Positions 1-8,471 of a stretch of DNA of 64,000 nucleotides are shown here, in pieces; within the stretch, counting starts at the first letter, position 1, and each line of letters opens with the position of its first letter. The translations under genes and the position numbers were made by a program. The DNA is from DATGEP01 sp035310125 (lineage in GTDB: Bacteria > Chloroflexota > Ktedonobacteria > Ktedonobacterales > JADMIN01), in NCBI GenBank assembly GCA_035310125.1, contig DATGEP010000062.1, positions 24,769-88,768 on the forward strand. The letters run 5' to 3'. The notes under the pieces were generated by a model, which did not search any database, had not been told where the DNA came from, and saw only the letters and a program-made list of their open reading frames with translations.

Positions 1-1496
1 AAGCCGTAATTATTCAGCACCTCGATGTTTTGTGATGCGAGCGTGTACCACAAATACTCGTTGCCGATGCGCCGTGCTGGGTCGCCCGTGCAGCTTTCTT
101 CCGGCCCCAAAATGCCGAAGTGGACACCCGCGTGCTGCATCACTTTCGCGAAGGCGGTCGCGACCTTGCGGTTGCGGGCATCGAACGAGCCCATGCAGCC
201 AACCCAATAGAGCACTTCGACATTGGGATCTTCGGCGAGCGTCGGGACATTCATACCCGCGGCCCAGTCGGCTCGCGTGTCGTTGCTGATCTCCCAGGGA
301 TTCTGGTTGCGCTCCAGGTTAGTGAAGAGTGGCGTGACTTCCTGCGGAAAGCGGCTCTCTTCCATGACGAGGTAGCGCCGCATATCGTCAATCTTCTGCA
401 CGTGTTCGATAGAGACAGGGCAGATCTCCACGCAGGCGCCGCAATTCGTACAGGCCCAGAGCGTCTCGTCTTTGATGCGACCGCCGACCATCGGCTCTTG
501 CTTAAGCTCTTCGATACCCTGCTGCTGACCGACGACCGCGAGATTACCGGTGGCGAAGAGCTCCTCCTTGACATCCAGGATAATCTCCTTAGGCCAGAGC
601 GGCTTATCGGTCGCCAGCGCGGGGCAGACGCTGTTGCAGCGGCCACATTCGGTACAGGCGTAGCCATCGAGAAGCTGCTTCCAGGTGAACTGATTGACCG
701 TATGGACGCCGTAATCCTCGCGCTCTTCCAGGTTGGGGATGGGATCGAGGGCGCCGAGGGGTGTCATGCGACGGAAGAAGATGTTGAACGGCGTCGCCAT
801 CAGGTGCAGGTGCTTCGAGTTGGGGATGTAGATAAGGAAGCTAAGAACGGTCAGGACATTTGCCCACCAGAAGACGCTGGTGAGCGCGGTGGCCGTAGAA
901 ACCGGGATCGCATCCCACGCCGGGCCGAGCATCGCACCAAAGAGGGTCCAGTCGGCGCCGCGTGTGGCGACGTAGGCGAAGACCTCGAAGAAGAAGAGCG
1001 TGAGCAGCACCAGAAAGATCATGCCCAGGATGATAAAGGCATCCACTGGGCTATGCGTCTGGCTTTCGAGCTGCTTGGGCCGCAGGACAAGCCGGCGGTA
1101 GCCAAACTCGATGAGCGCCAGGAACGCGAAGAAGATGAAGAAGTCCAGAATGACGGCAAACGGACGGCTGGAGATGACGGGGATAGAGACGCCAAACGCT
1201 TCGGCCCAGAGATTGAGGGCATCAAGCTGGATGACGATGAAGCCCCAGAACGTGAAGAAGTGCGCAATGCCGGGCAACGGATCTCGCAGCACACCGCGCT
1301 GACCGAGCACCATGAGCACAAAGAACTTCACTCGCTCGCCGATATGGTCGAAGCGATTGTCGGGCTGGCCCAGCAACATGAGACGCACGAGCTGGCGGAT
1401 ACGCAGCGCGAACGCGACCCATGCGGCAATGAGCAGCACCGCGAAGATGACCGCTCCCACTGGACCGCCCGCCAGTGAGAATGAGGGAATACTCAC
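1..1496 (-). CDS. Membrane Fe-S oxidoreductase, ETF:quinone-linked (HdrD/EtfD-like), 5' complete, 3' cut by window edge
   Basis: The N-terminal ~225 residues are hydrophobic with several membrane helices. Two ferredoxin-type CxxCxxCxxxC motifs follow, near residues 280 (CTECGRCNSVCP) and 347 (CTNCGACVEICP), and then the first CCG-type cysteine region (VGCMGS, ESCTGD). This order is that of heterodisulfide-reductase-like membrane oxidoreductases that pass electrons from electron-transfer flavoprotein to menaquinone. It lies directly downstream of etfB-etfA on the same strand, which supports that role. I chose the GTG start at 1496 because AAAGGAG stands 7 bases before it. The C-terminal part is outside the window. 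Family assignment is firm; the acceptor (quinone) is inferred. Confidence 0.88.
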   Translation of the reverse strand, partial: MSIPSFSLAGGPVGAVIFAVLLIAAWVAFALRIRQLVRLMLLGQPDNRFDHIGERVKFFVLMVLGQRGVLRDPLPGIAHFFTFWGFIVIQLDALNLWAEAFGVSIPVISSRPFAVILDFFIFFAFLALIEFGYRRLVLRPKQLESQTHSPVDAFIILGMIFLVLLTLFFFEVFAYVATRGADWTLFGAMLGPAWDAIPVSTATALTSVFWWANVLTVLSFLIYIPNSKHLHLMATPFNIFFRRMTPLGALDPIPNLEEREDYGVHTVNQFTWKQLLDGYACTECGRCNSVCPALATDKPLWPKEIILDVKEELFATGNLAVVGQQQGIEELKQEPMVGGRIKDETLWACTNCGACVEICPVSIEHVQKIDDMRRYLVMEESRFPQEVTPLFTNLERNQNPWEISNDTRADWAAGMNVPTLAEDPNVEVLYWVGCMGSFDARNRKVATAFAKVMQHAGVHFGILGPEESCTGDPARRIGNEYLWYTLASQNIEVLNNYG

Positions 1497-1520
1497 GAGA
1501 ACGCTCCTTTGGCCTGATTT

Positions 1521-1548
1521 CCCCCTTCTCGCAGCCGCGAGAAGGGGG
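1521..1548 (-). terminator. Perfect 12-bp inverted repeat between etfA and the Fe-S oxidoreductase gene
   Basis: Arms CCCCCTTCTCGC and GCGAGAAGGGGG enclose a 4-base loop. No T-run follows on either strand, so it is more likely an RNA-stabilising or attenuating hairpin inside the etf operon than a full terminator. Confidence 0.5.
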
Positions 1549-1618
1549 ACCTGGCTCACCATCCCACTGTGTCACATTGGGGCGAGACCTGCCTCGCCAG
1601 TAGAGGCCAGGGAAGAGG

Positions 1619-2662
1619 CTATTCGCCCTTTTGTTTCTTGACGGCAGCGGTGAGCTGGGGCACCACCACATTCAGATCACCGACGACACCAAGGTCACAG
1701 AAACTGAAGATGGGAGCGTCTTTGTCTTTGTTCACGGCGATGATGAGCGCGGCGGTACCCATGCCGGCCTTATGCTGGACGGCGCCGGAAATGCCGCAGG
1801 CGATGTAGACCGTCGGTTTGACGGTCTTGCCCGTTTGGCCCACCTGGTGGCCATAGGGGATCCAGCCGGCGTCAACGGCGGCGCGCGAGGCGCCAACGCT
1901 CGCACCGAGCGCGGCGGCCAATTCCTCAATCTGCGCGAAACCCTGTGGGCCACCGAGCCCCCGACCACCAGAGACGATGATCTGGGCTTCTTCCAGCTTG
2001 GCGCGGGTAGCAGCGGGCATCCAGATGTCGTGGCCGTCTGGCGCTTTGCCCAGATGTCCAGCCTGTTCCGCGCCCTCTGTGCCGAATGGCCCGCTTACCT
2101 TCGCGCCGCGTGTGGGCGGCGGCGGTGGCGCAATCTCTTCGACACTCGCGGTGCTCGCGACGCGCACCGTCGGAAAGGCGTTTTGACGCGCACCCAGCAA
2201 CCGCGTGCCTTCACCCTGGAACTGCATCTTCACGGCCTGCGCGCCGCCAAAAGCTGGCACCGTCATGACGATGTCGCCGCCTTCAACGGTGACATCACCC
2301 ACGTTATATTCGAGTCCAAGGCTGAGTTTCGCTGCCACCCGCGCGGCCACATCGCGCCCGAAGTTCGTGCTACCGAAGAGGACAAGCCTGGGTTGATGCT
2401 GCTGGATCAGCTGTGCCAGCGCCGCCGTGTACGGTTGTGTCAGGTACTCAGAGTAGATTTCGCCCTCGGAGGCATACACCTTCTGCACACCGCAGGTGCC
2501 AAGCTCCTGCGCGGCAGCCTGTGTGTTACTGCCCATCGCCACCGCGGCGGACGATCCACCAAGCGCACCGGCGAGCGCGGCGGCCTTGCTGGCGAGCTGA
2601 AGCGAGACATTGGCGAGACGCCCGTTGTTGATTTCCGCGAGCGCCCATACATCGTTCGACAT
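1619..2662 (-). CDS. etfA: Electron transfer flavoprotein alpha subunit
   Basis: The 347-residue protein carries the C-terminal FAD-binding signature of EtfA: SGGRGLGG, then GASRAAVDAGW, GQTGKTVKP and CGISGAVQHKAGM. It forms the FAD-carrying subunit of the soluble ETF dimer, which collects electrons from acyl-CoA and other dehydrogenases. The start ATG follows the etfB stop by two bases with AAGG upstream, so etfB and etfA are translationally linked. The next gene downstream is the membrane Fe-S oxidoreductase that probably reoxidises ETF. A proline-rich linker (six prolines near residue 180) separates the two domains. Length is slightly above the usual ~320. Confidence 0.95.
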   Translation of the reverse strand: MSNDVWALAEINNGRLANVSLQLASKAAALAGALGGSSAAVAMGSNTQAAAQELGTCGVQKVYASEGEIYSEYLTQPYTAALAQLIQQHQPRLVLFGSTNFGRDVAARVAAKLSLGLEYNVGDVTVEGGDIVMTVPAFGGAQAVKMQFQGEGTRLLGARQNAFPTVRVASTASVEEIAPPPPPTRGAKVSGPFGTEGAEQAGHLGKAPDGHDIWMPAATRAKLEEAQIIVSGGRGLGGPQGFAQIEELAAALGASVGASRAAVDAGWIPYGHQVGQTGKTVKPTVYIACGISGAVQHKAGMGTAALIIAVNKDKDAPIFSFCDLGVVGDLNVVVPQLTAAVKKQKGE

Positions 2663-2664
2663 GA

Positions 2665-3444
2665 TTACAGCACCTTCTGCTCGACGAGGAACGCCACAAC
2701 GCGGTCCGCCGCACCCTCATTTCCGACGTACATCTCACCCTTGCGCTGCGTGGAGATTTTCTCCGCGCCTATCACCTTTTCTCGCGAGGCAGCGGCGCCA
2801 ACCTGGGACGCATCAATGCCAAGCTCGGCGAGCGTGAAGGTATCAATCGGCTTCTTCTTGGATTGCATGATACCCTTCATGGAAGGATAGCGCGGCTCAT
2901 TGATGGACTTCATCACGCTGATGAGCGCGGGCAATCCGCCCTCGACGATGTTATAGCCGATGTCGGCCTGGCGCTGAATCTTGACGTTGGCCCCTTCGAT
3001 GTCGAGCTGGGTGGCATACGAGAAGAGCGGCTCTTCCAGGATTTCCGCGACGGCACTGGGCACGACACCGCCGTACGCATCCGAAGCGGCGGAGCCGAAG
3101 ATGGCGAGGTCGTAGCCGATCTTGGCGAGCGCGGCAGCCAAGACGCGGGCCGTGCCGATGGCATCCGAGCCGGCGAGGGCGGCATCCGTCACGATCACGC
3201 CGCGATCGCCACCCATCGCCAGCGCCTTACGCAGGGTAGACTCGCTGGCCGTTGCAGGCCCCATGCAGAGAAAGGTGACGGTGCCGCCATGCTTCTCCTG
3301 CTGGCGCAGGGCCTCTTCGATGGCGTACTCATCGAACGGGTTGATGATCGCGTCCTCTTTGCGGCGTTCCAGCCGCATGTCCGGCCCGAAGCGCTTCTCC
3401 GCCGTTGTGGACGGCGTCTCCTTCACACAAACGACAATGTTCAC
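2665..3444 (-). CDS. etfB: Electron transfer flavoprotein beta subunit
   Basis: 259 residues opening with VNIVVCVKETP, followed by RKEDAIINPFDEYAIEEALR, typical of EtfB. A longer reading exists upstream, but GTG at 3444 is preceded by GGAGG at 8 bases and gives the expected N-terminus. EtfB binds AMP and pairs with EtfA. First gene of an etfB-etfA-(Fe-S oxidoreductase) operon. A weak promoter candidate (TTGAAC, 17 bases, TGTTCT) ends just before the ribosome binding site. Confidence 0.94.
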   Translation of the reverse strand: MNIVVCVKETPSTTAEKRFGPDMRLERRKEDAIINPFDEYAIEEALRQQEKHGGTVTFLCMGPATASESTLRKALAMGGDRGVIVTDAALAGSDAIGTARVLAAALAKIGYDLAIFGSAASDAYGGVVPSAVAEILEEPLFSYATQLDIEGANVKIQRQADIGYNIVEGGLPALISVMKSINEPRYPSMKGIMQSKKKPIDTFTLAELGIDASQVGAAASREKVIGAEKISTQRKGEMYVGNEGAADRVVAFLVEQKVL

Positions 3445-3848
3445 TCTACGTACCTCCAGAACAGCGGATATACCGGCACAGTTCAACGTGACGTCGCAAC
3501 GCGCCGGCCCATGTTCATCCATCCGTTATCAGGGAGAGACGATACACGGCGTACGGAACGTGCCGGCATGCGCTGAAACGTGTAAAACAGGCGACCGCTT
3601 GGTGGCGCCGAAGCGCCGGACGAGGTGTTAGCTGGAAGCGCCAGCTATACGTGATGCGCCGGACGTCGAGTGGAATGAGGCGCCGCCACGAAGAACCAGC
3701 ACGGCGAACATATAGTGCAATGACGCCAGTACCAGTAACGTGTGAGGCGAACACCTTTGTTCCCTCGATATGGGGCTACAGGCCATTGTATCTGCGCCGC
3801 CGCTGGAGTGTCAACGTGTAGCTGGCTGACAGCACGCCTGCTTTATCG
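3445..3848. other. Intergenic region upstream of etfB with two small hairpins
   Basis: About 400 bases without a convincing gene. Two short inverted repeats are visible: GGCGC/GCGCC at 3604-3617 and AGCTGG/CCAGCT at 3630-3646. The second lies about 200 bases beyond the 3' end of the neighbouring membrane-protein gene (stop at 3849, same strand), but lacks a T-run. The etfB promoter must lie in the left part. Confidence 0.4.
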
Positions 3849-5582
3849 TCAGGTGCGGATGAGTATCTCCTGGCCAATCTGCCGGGCAACGAGCGCGGCC
3901 ATGCCGTCAGGGTCGGTAAGAATTGCGCCCTGCTCTTGTATCCTATGGCTCGGGGCGAGCGATTTTCCGACCCAGGTGATCAGCGTCCGTCCATCTCGTG
4001 GATACACGAAATACGACGGAGTGGCTATGAGACGGCGGCGCTCGATGCGGTCCACGTCGCTCCATGGTATAAACGTGGTTCCCATCGCCCAGCGTTTGCG
4101 CAATCCGGAAGCATCGGCCAGCAGGACGGTATCCCGTGCTCGCACGGAGATGATGACGATGGCGATACCGAAACCCATCAAGCTGACGGGAAAGAGCATC
4201 ACTGCGGGCGGAAGGGCATAGAAATGAAGCCCAGGAACACGCAACACGAATTGCGCAAATTGAGTACCAAGGATAAAGACGGAAAAGCCGATCGCAGCCA
4301 AACCCAAAACAACGAACAATACCTGATTGAAGAGGAAAGCGCTGTGCGAGCCAACCGCCATCTCGTAGACCGCGCCGCTGTTGAGCCATGGCCGATATGT
4401 CGGGACTGTAATCTGGGGGTCACTGGGCCGCACGATACCTAGCCAACGCTGCGCGGCAAAGCGAACCAGCCACACGCTTGAGCCAATGCCGATAGGGATG
4501 ACGATGCCCTTAACAAACGTGAGATCCACCTGCGTGAAAGACAGTATCATGGTAGCGACGAAAAGGCCCAAGGGAAGCCGAGCCACAATGTGGTCAAGCC
4601 GCGCGTAGTCGAGTGACGCGTTTGGCGCTAACGTATCAGGATTTAGCGTGCGTGGGAGTAGTCCGGTATGCAGACGTACGGCGGGCGCGATTTGCCAAAA
4701 GCGTGGGAGCGTACCCGAACGGATGACCGGCACTTCCCACCGCACGACGGCGCCACTTCCGTAGGGGGCGTAGCGCCGTGAGGAGACTTCTAGAAGGTGC
4801 GCGTCATGCCAGGCGAGCGCACGACGCCGCCCCAATACTGAGAAGCGCTCAATCCCGTCACTGGTGACACATATGCGCGACGCTTGAAAGCGCCGCTCAT
4901 TCACCAGAGATAGCGCAAAGTAAGCCACGCCAAGGAAGGCACAACCGGAAAACACTCCAGCGACAAGATACGGGTACTCGACTAACGGGCTGAAAGCGAA
5001 TACCATCATCGGTCGCTTCAACGATGGTAAGGCAGTCGCGGGAATCAAGGCGATGATGAAGAATACGGGAATCCAGAGCAGAATGACGAGAAAAGAATGG
5101 CCCGAGGCATAAGCAAGTATATCAGCGAACGGCGAATTCACGGCGGGAGACCAGATGCGCTCCGCAAGTGGAGCCAGCAAAACCACTAGGTACATGCTTA
5201 CATTCACACAGAGAAACCCGTATTGAAACAGTTGGCCGAAGGGGGCAGTAGCGCGCCAGGGCATGACGAGAGGATAGCGCGAGACATCAAAAACGTCGGC
5301 CACATCCAGCGCAATTGTGGACTCAGGTATCGCCAGTAGATCACCCTTAATGGCTAGTTGCCGCAACCGCCAGCGCTTCCGGCCGATGATGCCGAACAGC
5401 GCATACACCAGAGCGATGAGAACGCTGAAAGCGGCCATGATAATTTGCCCGATGGCACTTGCCGAGATGCCGCCTTCAAATAGCTGTGCAAAGATGATAG
5501 CCGCCACGGCTGCCGCGATCACGCCCACAACCAGTACACCTGAAACATACGCCCACCAGTAGCGATCTGCCCGGTATGACAT
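3849..5582 (-). CDS. Multipass membrane protein with two PH-like segments, function unknown
   Basis: 577 residues, not recognised as a named family. About ten hydrophobic stretches are visible, the first at residues 12-35. Two soluble segments look like bacterial PH domains: one near residue 235 (ITSDGIERFSVLG-type strand followed by W-H-D-A) and one near residue 505 (DASGLRKRWAMG, then IPWSDVDRIERRR). Each has the pattern 'turn-G-hydrophobic-strand, then I/W-x-D-V-x-x-I' seen in bPH_2 proteins. The gene is divergent from the ECF sigma factor gene. It probably acts in the cytoplasmic membrane; no enzymatic motif is seen. Confidence 0.6.
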   Translation of the reverse strand: MSYRADRYWWAYVSGVLVVGVIAAAVAAIIFAQLFEGGISASAIGQIIMAAFSVLIALVYALFGIIGRKRWRLRQLAIKGDLLAIPESTIALDVADVFDVSRYPLVMPWRATAPFGQLFQYGFLCVNVSMYLVVLLAPLAERIWSPAVNSPFADILAYASGHSFLVILLWIPVFFIIALIPATALPSLKRPMMVFAFSPLVEYPYLVAGVFSGCAFLGVAYFALSLVNERRFQASRICVTSDGIERFSVLGRRRALAWHDAHLLEVSSRRYAPYGSGAVVRWEVPVIRSGTLPRFWQIAPAVRLHTGLLPRTLNPDTLAPNASLDYARLDHIVARLPLGLFVATMILSFTQVDLTFVKGIVIPIGIGSSVWLVRFAAQRWLGIVRPSDPQITVPTYRPWLNSGAVYEMAVGSHSAFLFNQVLFVVLGLAAIGFSVFILGTQFAQFVLRVPGLHFYALPPAVMLFPVSLMGFGIAIVIISVRARDTVLLADASGLRKRWAMGTTFIPWSDVDRIERRRLIATPSYFVYPRDGRTLITWVGKSLAPSHRIQEQGAILTDPDGMAALVARQIGQEILIRT

Positions 5583-5790
5583 GCGCCTGCCCCCGCACGT
5601 GCTCGTTCACTCACCACACGGGCCAATTGGTTGTATGGTAACACGGTGGACAAGCGCGGGCAAGTCGCCGAAAGCCATTACTTATGCGCCTGCGCCACCT
5701 CTACTCGCGTCTCTTCTGACTCAGCCAGCGGACTGTGTATCCATCACGCAGCAGCAACCAATGCATGTGATTCGCTCATCGGAAACTCGC

Positions 5791-5817
5791 GGAACGTTTC
5801 GCATATCAGAGAACGTC
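5791..5817 (+). promoter_or_regulatory. Candidate ECF-type promoter (GGAAC-N18-CGTC) before the sigma factor gene
   Basis: GGAAC at 5791-5795 and CGTC at 5814-5817 resemble the -35/-10 elements of ECF sigma factors, although the 18-base spacing is one or two longer than usual. They lie 55 bases before the sigma factor start, so autoregulation is plausible. Confidence 0.4.
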
Positions 5818-5871
5818 ATATTACCAGAACTGCCGCGCCTGACGAGGATATGGCGGCGGAGGGGAGCGGGA

Positions 5872-6513
5872 ATGCACTGGGAAGACAGCAGCGACGAGAA
5901 CCCAGCCGGCGCGGCCTTCCCAACGGGGCCACCGGTTGACGGCGACGTACGCTCACGGCTGGACAATGAACGCTTCGCGACGCTCGTGCCGCAGCATACC
6001 GCCGCGATGATGCGTGTAGCTGCCGCGCTCGTGGGCCTGGCGGACGCCGAAGACGCCGCCCAGGAGGCGATGGTGCGCGCCTGGCGAGCCTGGAGCACGC
6101 TGCGCGACGTAGACTCGCCGCGGCCCTGGCTGCTGCGCATCACCGTCAACGTCTGCCGGGGCTGGCAGCGCGGTGGTTTTGGACGGCAGGCGTACTATAC
6201 GCAGCCGCTCCCTGAAGACGACACGGATCCAGGCGGATTGGAGGCGCTCGCCACGCTTCAGGGCGATGCGGGATCGAGCGATCACACCGGCGCGCTGGAT
6301 CTGCGGCAGGCGATCAGCACGCTGCCGCCGCAATTTCGCGTGGTTATCGCGCTGCACTACTACGGCGGCCTCCAGGCCAATGAGATAGCCGAAGCGCTGG
6401 GCATTCCCGCCGCAACGGTGCGCACACGCCATCATCGCGCGCTGCAAATGCTCCGTGGGCGACTGGAGAACGTCGGTGCCTCGGTGCGCGGCGTGAACGA
6501 GGAAAGGGAGTGA
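5872..6513 (+). CDS. ECF RNA polymerase sigma factor
   Basis: 213 residues. Region 2 is visible (DAEDAAQEAMVRAWRAW, then PRPWLLRITVNVCRG), and region 4 follows after a short linker (LPPQFRVVIALHYYGG, then the helix-turn-helix IAEALGIPAATVRTRHHRAL). I chose the ATG at 5872 because GGAGG precedes it by about 9 bases; a longer upstream open frame has no homology. Four bases separate its stop from the next gene, which encodes a single-pass membrane protein with a beta-propeller, the likely anti-sigma or sensor partner. Confidence 0.9.
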   Translation: MHWEDSSDENPAGAAFPTGPPVDGDVRSRLDNERFATLVPQHTAAMMRVAAALVGLADAEDAAQEAMVRAWRAWSTLRDVDSPRPWLLRITVNVCRGWQRGGFGRQAYYTQPLPEDDTDPGGLEALATLQGDAGSSDHTGALDLRQAISTLPPQFRVVIALHYYGGLQANEIAEALGIPAATVRTRHHRALQMLRGRLENVGASVRGVNEERE

Positions 6514-6517
6514 GACG

Positions 6518-7972
6518 ATGTCCGGCGAGCCAGATAGCCCTTCCCCCTTCGATGACTTCGCGCCAGTACCTCCCGATACAGACCGCCTGGATAGCAGGCT
6601 TCGGCGCGATGGCGCCCTGTGGCAGGCGCGCGTTCCCGAAACTCGTCGGCTCAACGCGCTGGCGCGCACACTGGCCATGACGCTCGAGATGCCCTTGCCC
6701 GAGGGGCCACCTCGCTCCGATGCTCCATCCAGCACCGCGCCGGAGATCTCCGCGGTGCGCCTTATTCCATTCCGCCGCCGCAGCCGCACGCAGACTCTGC
6801 TGTCGGTCGCCGCCATGTTCGCGATTGTGGCGCTGATCGGCACACTCCTTGTCGGCCTCGCGCATCGCGGGCCAGCTACGACCGCGCAGGTGACCGCGAC
6901 ACCATATGCGACATCAACCGTGCGAACGCCCGCGTCTTCAGCGACCCCTGCCGCGACCACAGCGCAATCCGCGCGAGGCGCGCCTGGCACGCTGCTGTGG
7001 AGCTTCCATACCGGCAACATCATCGAAAGCACGCCCGCCGTAGCGAATGGTGTTGTATATCTTGGCGGCGCGGACGCTAACCTCTACGCTCTAGACGCGC
7101 ATACCGGCGGGCGCATCTGGGCGGTATCTGTGGGCGCAACCGTCCAGGGACCAGTCATTGTGGCGAATGGGCTGATATATCTCACCGGAGTGGATGGCGC
7201 GGTCTACGCCTTCCAAACAAGCGATGGGACGCGGGTATGGCGGCAGCAACCCCAGGGAGCATCGTTCGGAGCGCCCACCGTCGCCGGAGGGGTGGTCTAC
7301 GTGGGCAGCGCCAACAACGACGCCACATCCTCGAAGCTCTACGCGCTGAGCGCACGAACTGGCGCAACGCTGTGGACGTTTCAGACGAACGGCTCCATTT
7401 ATTCGGCGCCGGTGGTGAATGACGGGACGCTCTTTGCCGTGGCACAGGACCGGACCGGCGCTGGCAGCTATGTCGCGTACGCCGTCAGTCTCACTGACCA
7501 TACTGAGCTGTGGCAGGACCCAGTGCAGGGCTTCGCACTCGCAGTCGCGAATGGGATCGTGTATGTCGCTGGTGGATCGCATGACCTTGCCACTTTCGAC
7601 GCCTCAAGAGGTAAGCCAATCTGGAGCAAGACCCTTGACTCGAATACGGAGATTGGCGTCTCGCCGCCTTCCGTGGTAAATGGGGTGGTCTACGTCGGTA
7701 CCGGCAACGGCACGCTCTTCGCTCTCGATGCGTCCAGTGGTAACACGCTGTGGAGCTATCTCACCAGCGGCGGAATCTTCTCCACGCCCGCGGTTGCGAG
7801 CGGGGTGGTCTACATCGGCTCGGTGGATGAGCGTGTCTATGCGTTGAAAAGTCCAGGCAAGGTCGTCTGGAGCTACCAGACGGGCGGAATGGTCGAAACC
7901 TCGGCGACCGTGGCAAGCGGAATCGTGCTTATTGGCTCCAACGACCACAATCTGTATGCGTTCGCGGCTTGA
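6518..7972 (+). CDS. Membrane-anchored PQQ-type beta-propeller, putative anti-sigma/sensor
   Basis: 484 residues. Residues 1-90 are soluble and presumably cytoplasmic, 92-115 are one transmembrane helix, a Thr/Ala/Ser-rich linker follows to about 150, and 155-484 hold seven or eight repeats of the W-x-G-x-P-x-V-x-x-G-x-V-Y-x-G-x-x-x-x-L-Y-A-L-D-x-x-T-G type (PQQ-like propeller). The zinc motif HxxxCxxC of common anti-sigma factors is absent. Tight coupling to the ECF sigma gene (4-base gap) and the topology suggest that the N-terminus binds sigma and the outside propeller senses a ligand or surface state. That role is inference; the propeller is plain in the sequence. Confidence 0.72.
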   Translation: MSGEPDSPSPFDDFAPVPPDTDRLDSRLRRDGALWQARVPETRRLNALARTLAMTLEMPLPEGPPRSDAPSSTAPEISAVRLIPFRRRSRTQTLLSVAAMFAIVALIGTLLVGLAHRGPATTAQVTATPYATSTVRTPASSATPAATTAQSARGAPGTLLWSFHTGNIIESTPAVANGVVYLGGADANLYALDAHTGGRIWAVSVGATVQGPVIVANGLIYLTGVDGAVYAFQTSDGTRVWRQQPQGASFGAPTVAGGVVYVGSANNDATSSKLYALSARTGATLWTFQTNGSIYSAPVVNDGTLFAVAQDRTGAGSYVAYAVSLTDHTELWQDPVQGFALAVANGIVYVAGGSHDLATFDASRGKPIWSKTLDSNTEIGVSPPSVVNGVVYVGTGNGTLFALDASSGNTLWSYLTSGGIFSTPAVASGVVYIGSVDERVYALKSPGKVVWSYQTGGMVETSATVASGIVLIGSNDHNLYAFAA

Positions 7973-7996
7973 TAGCACCTTATACGACCGCGATGT

Positions 7997-8356
7997 CTAC
8001 TCAGTCAGGATCTTATCGGCCCATTCCACAAGCTGAACGAAGATAGACGGGTTGGCAAAGTTGGCATTCTTACCAGCCAGGTCGGTGTCGTAGACCCCAC
8101 GGGCCCGCGAGCACGCCCCTCAAACGTGGATTGGAATGCTCAGCTCGACGGTCCGCGCAAGCGTCTCGTGGAGCGGCGGCCACCCTACGGGTACGACAGC
8201 TTCCGCGACGCACTCGCGCATCAAGCTCACCGCCTCACCAAGTAAAAATATTTGTACATCGTGGCCGGTGTCGGCAAAGGCATTGGCATGATTGAACGCG
8301 AACGCGGCTTTGGTCGGGTCATCAGATCCCCAGGCGCTCTTGATAAGGATGTTCAC
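7997..8356 (-). CDS. DsrE-like sulfur-transfer protein with in-frame TGA, probable selenoprotein (Sec79)
   Basis: GTG at 8356 follows AGGAGG and opens a DsrE-family frame (ILIKSAWGSDDPTKAAFAF, then GHDVQIFLLGEAVSLMR). At codon 79 (8122-8120) the frame meets TGA exactly where relatives have Cys. It continues in the same frame with GACSRARGV, LAGKNANFANP and VEWADKILTE to a TAG at 7997, giving the family's usual ~119 residues. Recoding would create a U-G-A-C (UxxC) redox motif at 79-82. A hairpin with apical loop GUG begins 9 bases after the TGA (8110-8088), at a distance typical of bacterial SECIS elements. If the TGA were a true stop, the protein would be a 78-residue fragment. Selenocysteine machinery genes are not in the window. 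Confidence 0.75.
8088..8110 (-). promoter_or_regulatory. Candidate bacterial SECIS hairpin downstream of the in-frame TGA
   Basis: On the minus-strand RNA the sequence folds as UCG/CGA, a C-A mismatch, then GGGCCC paired with GGGUCU (two G-U pairs), capped by loop GUG. The loop starts 19 bases after the UGA. A small loop with G in its first positions at 16-37 bases from the UGA fits the known bacterial SECIS pattern. Confidence 0.55.
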
Positions 8357-8420
8357 GCGTTCCTCCTGGCCGCGGCGCAGGTACGCGGCGGCGATATACC
8401 GCATATACCTTGTGAATCAA

Positions 8421-8456
8421 AACGGGGGACATATCCTATTGGATACATCCCCCGTT
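8421..8456 (-). terminator. Terminator hairpin of the clp gene
   Basis: Arms AACGGGGGA and TCCCCCGTT, with an inner ATATCC/GGATA pairing and a TATT loop, stand just after the clpE stop. On the minus strand the hairpin is followed by TTTTGATT. Confidence 0.75.
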
Positions 8457-8471
8457 ATGTTGGGAAACGAG

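Noticed and set aside
120..1478. Long open frame on the plus strand opposite the Fe-S oxidoreductase gene
   Set aside because: Charged, repetitive composition with no motif; the minus-strand frame has two ferredoxin motifs and a ribosome binding site. Similar antisense frames elsewhere (for example at 1631-2890 and 39801-41156) were dropped for the same reason.
7997..8356. Simple pseudogene explanation for the interrupted DsrE gene
   Set aside because: Not fully excluded, but a single TGA at a UxxC position with a SECIS-like hairpin and conserved sequence after it fits recoding better than decay.
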